Shown piece by piece: positions 58,853 through 64,000 of a stretch of DNA of 64,000 nucleotides. Below the pieces are notes generated by a model that was not told the DNA's origin, ran no database searches, and saw only the letters and a program-made list of their open reading frames with translations. Location of the stretch: assembly GCA_963706835.1 (NCBI GenBank), contig CAVPOB010000003.1:186001-250000 (forward strand), read 5' to 3'. The stretch's first letter is position 1. Each line of letters begins with the position of its first letter. A program made the position numbers and the translations under genes. The DNA is from CAVXYG01 sp963706835 (GTDB lineage: Bacteria > Actinomycetota > Actinomycetes > S36-B12 > GCA-2699445).

Positions 58853-60208
58853 TGCGGTTCCTCCAGCAGGCAGTCGGGCTCATCGGGCGGGCACGGCTGG
58901 TAGTCCTGGCCGAAGACGACGTCGACATCCGCCCACGGGGTCCGCTGCGGGGGCGGCATCGTCGGGGGCTGGCTCGCGCTTGCGGTCGGTGTCGGGCTGC
59001 CCGGCGGGGATGACGCAAGGGTGCCGGTGTCGCCGAAGCTTTCCGGATTCGCCAGTCGCAGCGCATCGGCGACGGCACTGGCGTAGGACTCGCCGTCCGG
59101 GAAGTAGCCGAGGCCGTTGATCCGCGACACGGTCTGCTCCGAGCGCCAGGGACCGGCCGAGATCGCCACGAAGTCGGCGTCGTTGAGCTCCAGCAGCGCT
59201 ACCTCCGAGGCCAGGGGCTGCTCGGAAGCGTTCCACACCAGCACCCGGGGCTCCCCGTCCACCTCTGCCACCCGAGGCGCACCGGAGAACATCTCGCGCA
59301 GGTCGGGCGTTGCAGCAACGTAGTCGGTGACGCGGAACGCACCGACGGCGGCAGCCGGCCCACCCTCCAGCTCCTGCCGCGTCACCACCGGGTCGGCCTC
59401 GGTGGATGGCCGCAGCGGCAGCCCGACCGACTGCGGGGGCTGTGCCAACAGAGCGGTGCGCAGGGCCAACAGCTGCTCGGACACCTCCGTGGTGCCCTGC
59501 AAGGGGTCCGAGAGCGCCCCGAGGCTGGTCAGGATCGCCTTGATCGTCTCGGCGTCATCCGGCAGCGCGGTCACCGCCTGCACCAGCACCTCCTGGAACC
59601 GCCGCTGCACGCCTGCGATGTCATCTTCCCCCGCGATGACACCGATGGCGTACCAACTGGCGTCCGGGCCGGTCAGCGTCGACGTCCCGGCGGGCAGGGT
59701 CAACTGCGACCTCGCCGTTCTCGCCATCGAGGAACACCGTCCGCTGCTGCACCGTCACGGTGACCGGGCCCACCGCGTCCACCAGCCCGGCCAGCGCTTT
59801 TCGCTCCATGCGCCAACCGCCGTCGACCCGCACTCCCAGCGTGTTGGCCGTGGCCCGGGCGGTGAGCCGCCGGTTCAGCGAGAGATTGGCGTCCAGCAGC
59901 GGCGTGTAGGTCGGACCATCGACGACGAGCATGTCCTGGGGGAGCGAGAGCAGCACTGCTCGGTCGGGCTCGCCGCCGGAAGCGGTCAGCAGACTCGCCG
60001 TCCGGTCCCTGCCCAGCGTGACCTGTACCAGGAGGGTGTCCTGCACCACCGCTGTCGGCTCGGACGGGGTCGGCACCGGCTCCTGCGGGGGCGCGGCCTC
60101 CTGCTGCCCGAGCACCACCACCAGGACCAGCGCGGCGAGGAAGCCGGTCGCGATCGCCGCGGTTCCCGCCACATGGCTGCGTACCCGGCGATCCGGGTCG
60201 GTCCTCAC
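58849..60208 (-). CDS. LytR-CpsA-Psr-like membrane protein (one frame break)
   Basis: LCP proteins attach glycopolymers to peptidoglycan. The product (about 453 codons) has a membrane helix at residues 17-35 (AAIATGFLAALVLVVVLG) and an LCP-like outer domain (DRAVLLSLPQDMLVV, LDANLSLNRRL, ALAGLVDAVGPVTVTVQQ). After a frame break near 59705 a long C-terminal part ends in a LytR_C-like segment (PRVLVWNASEQPLASEVALL) and a Pro/Ser-rich tail. The arginine residues that hold the lipid diphosphate in active LCP enzymes are not obvious, so activity is uncertain. It lies between nadD and rsfS. Confidence 0.72.
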
Positions 60209-60804
60209 GTGTCCCCACTCCGGTTGCCCCGGTACAGGCCTTCCTTGTGGATGTAGGAAGCCACGCCCGAGGGCACGAGGTACTCGATCGGCCGGCCGGT
60301 GCGCACCCGATCGCGGATCTCACTGGCGGAGATGGCCAGAGCGGGAATGGCGACCACGCTGACCGCGCCCTTGGGCAGGCCACCGAGAGCGATGTCGTGA
60401 TCGGGCCGAGTGACCGCGATCAGCCGGGCCTGCGCCAGGATCTCCGCCGGGTCGCGCCATGTCGGGAAGTCGCGCAGGGCGTCTGCCCCGGTGATGAAGC
60501 GCAAGGTCGCCTCGGGCCCGTAGTGGGCGCGCAGGTCGGTCAGGGTGTCGACGGTGTAGGTCGGTCCGGGCCGGTCGATGTCGACGCGGCTGACCGAGAA
60601 CCGCGCATCGACCGCGGTGCCGATCACGGTCATCAGGTATCGGTGCTCGGCGGGCGTCGGGGCCGGCTTCTGCCACGGGATGCCGGTCGGCACGAAGACG
60701 ACCTCGTCCAGTCCGCAGCGGTGCGCGACCTCAGAGGCTGCGACCAGGTGGCCGTGATGGATCGGGTCGAAGGTGCCGCCCATCACTCCGATCGCGCGCG
60801 CCAT
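60205..60804 (-). CDS. nadD: nicotinate-mononucleotide adenylyltransferase
   Basis: NadD makes deamido-NAD from NaMN and ATP. The 199-residue product has the nucleotidyltransferase motif GVMGGTFDPIHHGHLVAASE, VVFVPTGIPWQKP, a conserved TGADALRDFPTWRD block and the ISAS-type end (ALAISASEIRDRVRTGRPIE). It overlaps the LCP gene start by four bases and begins nine bases after a small membrane-protein gene. Confidence 0.96.
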   Translation of the reverse strand: MARAIGVMGGTFDPIHHGHLVAASEVAHRCGLDEVVFVPTGIPWQKPAPTPAEHRYLMTVIGTAVDARFSVSRVDIDRPGPTYTVDTLTDLRAHYGPEATLRFITGADALRDFPTWRDPAEILAQARLIAVTRPDHDIALGGLPKGAVSVVAIPALAISASEIRDRVRTGRPIEYLVPSGVASYIHKEGLYRGNRSGDT

Positions 60805-60813
60805 GCACGTGGT

Positions 60814-60972
60814 TCAGCGATCGAGATTCAGCCGTGTCACGACCCACAGCAGCAGCAGGAAGCCCAGCATGGCGCCGACGCCGAACCACCAGGGGCTCAC
60901 GCTCATCGCCTCCCCGGAGTGTCCGGCGCCCTCTTCCGACGCCAGGACGGTGGCCAGCAGCCGCTGCGTCAT
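60814..60972 (-). CDS. small single-helix membrane protein
   Basis: A 52-residue frame starts at ATG 60972, with GGGAG seven bases upstream. It has a polar N-terminus (MTQRLLATVLASEEGAGHSG) and then one hydrophobic segment (WWFGVGAMLGFLLLLWVVT) with a short basic end. Comparable tiny proteins occur between proA and nadD in other actinobacteria, so it is probably real. The function is unknown. Confidence 0.72.
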   Translation of the reverse strand: MTQRLLATVLASEEGAGHSGEAMSVSPWWFGVGAMLGFLLLLWVVTRLNLDR

Positions 60973-61039
60973 GGTGCTCCCTTCCGAGCCCTCGCAATTC
61001 GTCGGACCAGCCTAGCGCGCACGGCGCCGGCCGCGGGGG

Positions 61040-62310
61040 TCAGGTCCGGATGTGTCCCTGGCCGGTCACGATGTAGGTCGTCGTGGTCATCTCCGGCAGC
61101 GCCATCGGCCCGCGGGCGTGCAGCTTCTGGGTGGAGATGCCGATCTCGGCACCGAAGCCGAACTCCCCGCCATCGGTGAACCGGGTGGAGGCATTGACCA
61201 TCACGGCGGCGGAATCGACGCCGTTGACGAAGGCCTCGATCGCCGTGGCGGAATCGCTGACGATGGCCTCGGTGTGGCCACTGCTCCAGCGTCGGATGTG
61301 CGCGGTCGCCGTCGCCAGATCCGGCACCACACCGGCCGCGAGGTCCAGCGAGTAGTACTCGGCCGCCCAGTCCTCATCCGTCACCGGCTTGGTGGCCACA
61401 CCGGTGTCGGCGCAGAGTCCGGCAACTGCCTCGTCGGCATGCAGCATGACGCCGCGCTCGGCCAGCGCCGGCGCGGCCCTGGCGAAGAAGGCCTCGGCGA
61501 TATCGGCGTGCACCAGCAGCGTCTCGGCGGCGTTGCACACGCTGACGCGCTGCGTCTTGGCGTTCACGACGATCGCCACGGCGGCCTCCAGGTCGGCGTG
61601 GGCGTCGACGTAGACGTGACAGTTGCCCACGCCGGTTTCGATGACCGGCACCGTCGAACCGGTGACGACCGCTTCGATGAGTCCGGCGCCGCCGCGCGGA
61701 ATGATGACATCGACCAGCCCGCGGGCGGTCATCAGCGCCTGCACCGCGTCGTGGCTGCGCCCGGGCACCAGTTGGATGGCGTCGGCCGGCAGCCCCGCCT
61801 CCTCCAACGCACGGCGCATCACCTCGACGAGTCGCCGGTTGCTGTCGTAGGCCGACGACGAGCCCCGCAGGAGGACCGCGTTGCCGCTCTTCAGACACAG
61901 GGCTGCCGCATCCACGGTCACGTTCGGGCGGGCCTCGTAGATCATGCCCACGACCCCGAGCGGCACCCGGATCTGCCGCACCTGCAGCCCGTTGGGCAGC
62001 GTGTACCCGCGGACCACCTCCCCCACCGGATCGGGCAGGGCGGCGACGTCGATCACGGCATCGGCGATGGCGGCGATCCGCTCGGGGGTCAGGGTCAGCC
62101 GATCGATGATCGCCGGGGACGTCCCGCGAGTCTGCGGCCCGCTGCACGTCGGCCGCGTTGGCTTGCACGATGGTGTCACTGTCGTCGCGCAGCGCCGCTG
62201 CCAGCGCGTGCAGTGCATCGTCCTTGCGCTGCCGGGTGAGTCCGCGCAATGCCGGTGTGACGGCCTTGGCGCGCCGCGCCGTCGGTCATGACCTGCTGCT
62301 GTTCGTCCAC
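61040..62310 (-). CDS. proA: gamma-glutamyl phosphate reductase ProA (two frame breaks)
   Basis: ProA reduces glutamyl-5-phosphate to the semialdehyde in proline synthesis. Conserved parts are RGLTRQRKDDALHALAAALR, VPLGVVGMIYEARPNVTVDA, LRGSSSAYDSNRRL, the catalytic-Cys region KTQRVSVCNAAETLLVH, and GFGAEIGISTQKLHARGPM. Frame breaks near 62275 and 62125 affect only the N-terminal end. About 423 codons, normal. The start is GTG 62310 or ATG 62289. Confidence 0.94.
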
Positions 62311-62332
62311 CCTGGCAGGATACGTGGACCGG

Positions 62333-62678
62333 TCAGGGCAGCTGCGCCACCGACCCGGGGGCGACCACCGCGCCCCGGGACCGTTCCCGCCACATCGAAT
62401 GCTGCAGAATCTCCAGTCCCACCAACGACCAGCGCGGCAGCCCGGTGTCGGCCCGGCTGTCCGACCACAGCAGGGCGGCAGCCGCAGCCACCGAGCCCAG
62501 TTCCGGGCCCTCGTCCCAGAACTGCAGCTCCGCTCGATCCTCCCGGTAGCGCACGCCGAGGTTCATCGGGTCCATCGCGCACAGCCGGCTGCAGCGCGAC
62601 CCGAAGCTCCTCCAACGGGGCCGGCCGCCCCTGCAGGGTGAGCGTGACGTGCCACAGGCTCCCGGCGGCCCGACTCAT
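62333..62678 (-). CDS. conserved hypothetical protein between proB and proA (one frame break)
   Basis: About 115 codons. It begins SRAAGSLWHVTLTLQGRPAP, then LEELRVALQPA. After a frame break near 62582 it reads MDPMNLGVRYREDRAELQFW and DEGPELGSVAAAAALLWSDS, ending SVAQLP. It lies nine bases after proB and 22 before proA, so it is in the proline operon. Small proteins of this kind occur near proB in other actinobacteria. The function is unknown. Confidence 0.68.
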
Positions 62679-62687
62679 CGCCGACCC

Positions 62688-63818
62688 TCAGCGCGGGTCC
62701 CGAAGCAGCAGCACGAGGTCATCGCGATGCACGACCTCCCGTTCGTACGCCGACCCCAGCTCTCGGGCCAGCTCCCGTGTCGAGCGGCCCAGCAGGCTGG
62801 GCAGCTCCGTTGCATCAAAGTTCACCAGGCCGCGCGCGACCGCCGCTCCGGATTCATCCAACAACTCCACCGGATCTCCGGCCGAGAAGTCCCCTTCGAC
62901 CGAAATGACCCCTGCTGGCAGCAGGGATGCCCGTCGTTGGACGACTGCAGCAACTGCTCCGGGATCCAGGACCAGTTGGCCCTGGGGGGTCGAGGCATGC
63001 GCCAGCCAGAGCAGCCTGGTGGGGGCCCGCCGACCGGTGGGGTGGAACACCGTGCCGACATCGCCGCCGGCCAGCGCCGCCTCGGCGTCATCGGCGTGCG
63101 CCAGGATCACCGGCACACCGGCGGCGGTGGCGATCCGGGCCGCCTCCAGTTTGGTGGCCATGCCGCCGCTGCCGACAGCGCTTCGCCCCCGGGTCGTCAC
63201 GCTGCGCAGATCGGCCGCCGTGGCGACATCGGCGATCGGACGGGCGCCGGGGCGCGACGGCGGCTCGGTGAACAGTCCGGGCACATCGGAGAGCAGCACC
63301 AGACCCTCGGCGTGCACCAGGTGGGCAACGAGGGCGGCGAGCCGGTCGTTGTCGCCGAACCGGATCTCGTCGGTGGCAACGGTGTCGTTCTCGTTGACCA
63401 CCGGCACCACACCCAGGGCCAGCAGCCGGAAGAGCGTGCGCTGGGCGTTGCGGTGATGGGCCCGGCGCACCATGTCCTCGGCCGTCAGCAGGACCTGCCC
63501 GGTCATCAGGCCGTGGCTGGCGAACGCTGCGGTGTAGCGCGCCATGAGCAGGCCCTGCCCCACGGCGGCTGCGGCCTGCTGGGTGGCCAGGTCGCGCGGC
63601 CGCTGGCCCAGGGACAGGGCGTCGATGGCGCAGGCGATCGCCCCGGAGGTGACCAGCACGACGTCGGTGCCGGCTCTGCGCCGATGGGCGAGCACCCCCA
63701 CCAGCGCGACCAGTCGCCCCTCGTCCAGGCCGCCGTCCGGTCGGGTCAGCGAGGAGGATCCGACCTTGACGACCAGGCGCGCGGCGCCCGCGATGCTGTC
63801 GCGCGGGCCGCCGATCAT
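62688..63818 (-). CDS. proB: glutamate 5-kinase with PUA domain
   Basis: ProB phosphorylates glutamate, the regulated first step of proline synthesis. The 376-residue intact product has the amino-acid kinase start ARLVVKVGSSSLTRPDGG, VTSGAIACA, a VVNENDTVATDEIRFGDND segment and SGGMATKLEAARIATAAG. A C-terminal PUA domain runs from about residue 280. The ATG overlaps the obgE stop by four bases. Confidence 0.96.
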   Translation of the reverse strand: MIGGPRDSIAGAARLVVKVGSSSLTRPDGGLDEGRLVALVGVLAHRRRAGTDVVLVTSGAIACAIDALSLGQRPRDLATQQAAAAVGQGLLMARYTAAFASHGLMTGQVLLTAEDMVRRAHHRNAQRTLFRLLALGVVPVVNENDTVATDEIRFGDNDRLAALVAHLVHAEGLVLLSDVPGLFTEPPSRPGARPIADVATAADLRSVTTRGRSAVGSGGMATKLEAARIATAAGVPVILAHADDAEAALAGGDVGTVFHPTGRRAPTRLLWLAHASTPQGQLVLDPGAVAAVVQRRASLLPAGVISVEGDFSAGDPVELLDESGAAVARGLVNFDATELPSLLGRSTRELARELGSAYEREVVHRDDLVLLLRDPR

Positions 63819-64000
63819 CGCCCGGCCAGCCGCTCGTCAGTGCCGCGCGGCCCCCTGCCGCCCCCGCTGGCGGGGATGGCCGGTTCGAAGTCGAAGACCA
63901 CCGCGTCGTCGCCGCCGCCGATCACGACTGCGTCCCCCTGCAACGCCCCGAGCCGCAGCAGCTCCTCCTCCACACCGAGCTTGGCCAGCCGGTCGGCCAG
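63815..64000 (-). CDS. obgE: GTPase ObgE/CgtA, C-terminal end
   Basis: Sixty-one residues run in from the window edge: LADRLAKLGVEEELLRLGAL, QGDAVVIGGGDDAVVFDFEP and a Gly/Arg-rich tail to TGA. This is the Obg C-terminal (OCT) domain, whose DAV-type strand and FDFEP motif are typical in actinobacteria. The GTPase part is outside the window. The stop overlaps the proB start (ATGA). Confidence 0.9.
   Translation of the reverse strand: MADRLAKLGVEEELLRLGALQGDAVVIGGGDDAVVFDFEPAIPASGGGRGPRGTDERLAGR

Overview
The window is a high-GC chromosomal segment of an actinomycete (Actinomycetota). Three things point there: GTG and TTG starts are common; the housekeeping gene order matches the conserved actinobacterial order around dnaG-dgt, recO-uppS-era-ybeY-phoH-dnaJ-hrcA-hemW, lepA-rpsT-holA-comEC-degV-leuS, and rsfS-nadD-proA-proB-obgE; and typical actinobacterial genes are present (Ku/LigD end joining, furA-katG, an OctT-like acyltransferase). 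I cannot place it below phylum or class. No prophage, insertion sequence, CRISPR array or integrase was seen.

Layout. 0-8 kb is an accessory, secreted-protein region: a partial exported protein, a 1223-residue NHL beta-propeller protein, a repeat-filled gap, and a second, convergent NHL protein. 8-11.7 kb holds tRNA-Met(CAT), a GerW/YtfJ-like protein, tRNA-Asn and a Tat-exported multicopper oxidase. 11.7-21.4 kb carries dnaG, dgt, a DUF218 protein, pyruvate phosphate dikinase, a small membrane protein, dusB and a methyltransferase. 21.4-28.7 kb carries ligD, a paralogue of the small membrane protein, ku, oleate hydratase and glyS. 28.7-50.5 kb is mostly one leftward housekeeping block (degV, plsY, comEA, comEC, holA, lepA, fadD, hemW, hrcA, dnaJ, rsmE, HIT, phoH, ybeY, corC, a cytidine-deaminase-like gene, era) facing rightward recO-uppS and rpsT. 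50.5-58 kb has leuS, an orphan endonuclease-like gene, an octT-like gene and the rightward furA-katG pair. 58-64 kb is the leftward obgE-proB-proA-nadD-LCP-rsfS block ending in tRNA-Ala.

Genes in the leftward blocks are commonly joined by four-base ATGA or GTGA stop/start overlaps, which implies translational coupling. hrcA-dnaJ is preceded by a perfect CIRCE operator that overlaps the end of hemW. furA-katG appears to be transcribed from a promoter placed so that furA is leaderless.

Two points govern how the annotation should be read. First, roughly forty to fifty single-base-type frame breaks fall in about twenty genes, including essential ones (era, dnaJ, phoH). Total lengths, catalytic motifs and stop/start overlaps are preserved, so I read these as sequence or assembly errors rather than gene decay. 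Second, all three wide convergent intergenic gaps carry the same unusual repeat: four copies of a roughly 37-bp element, two forward then two inverted. This is the most interesting unexplained structure in the window.
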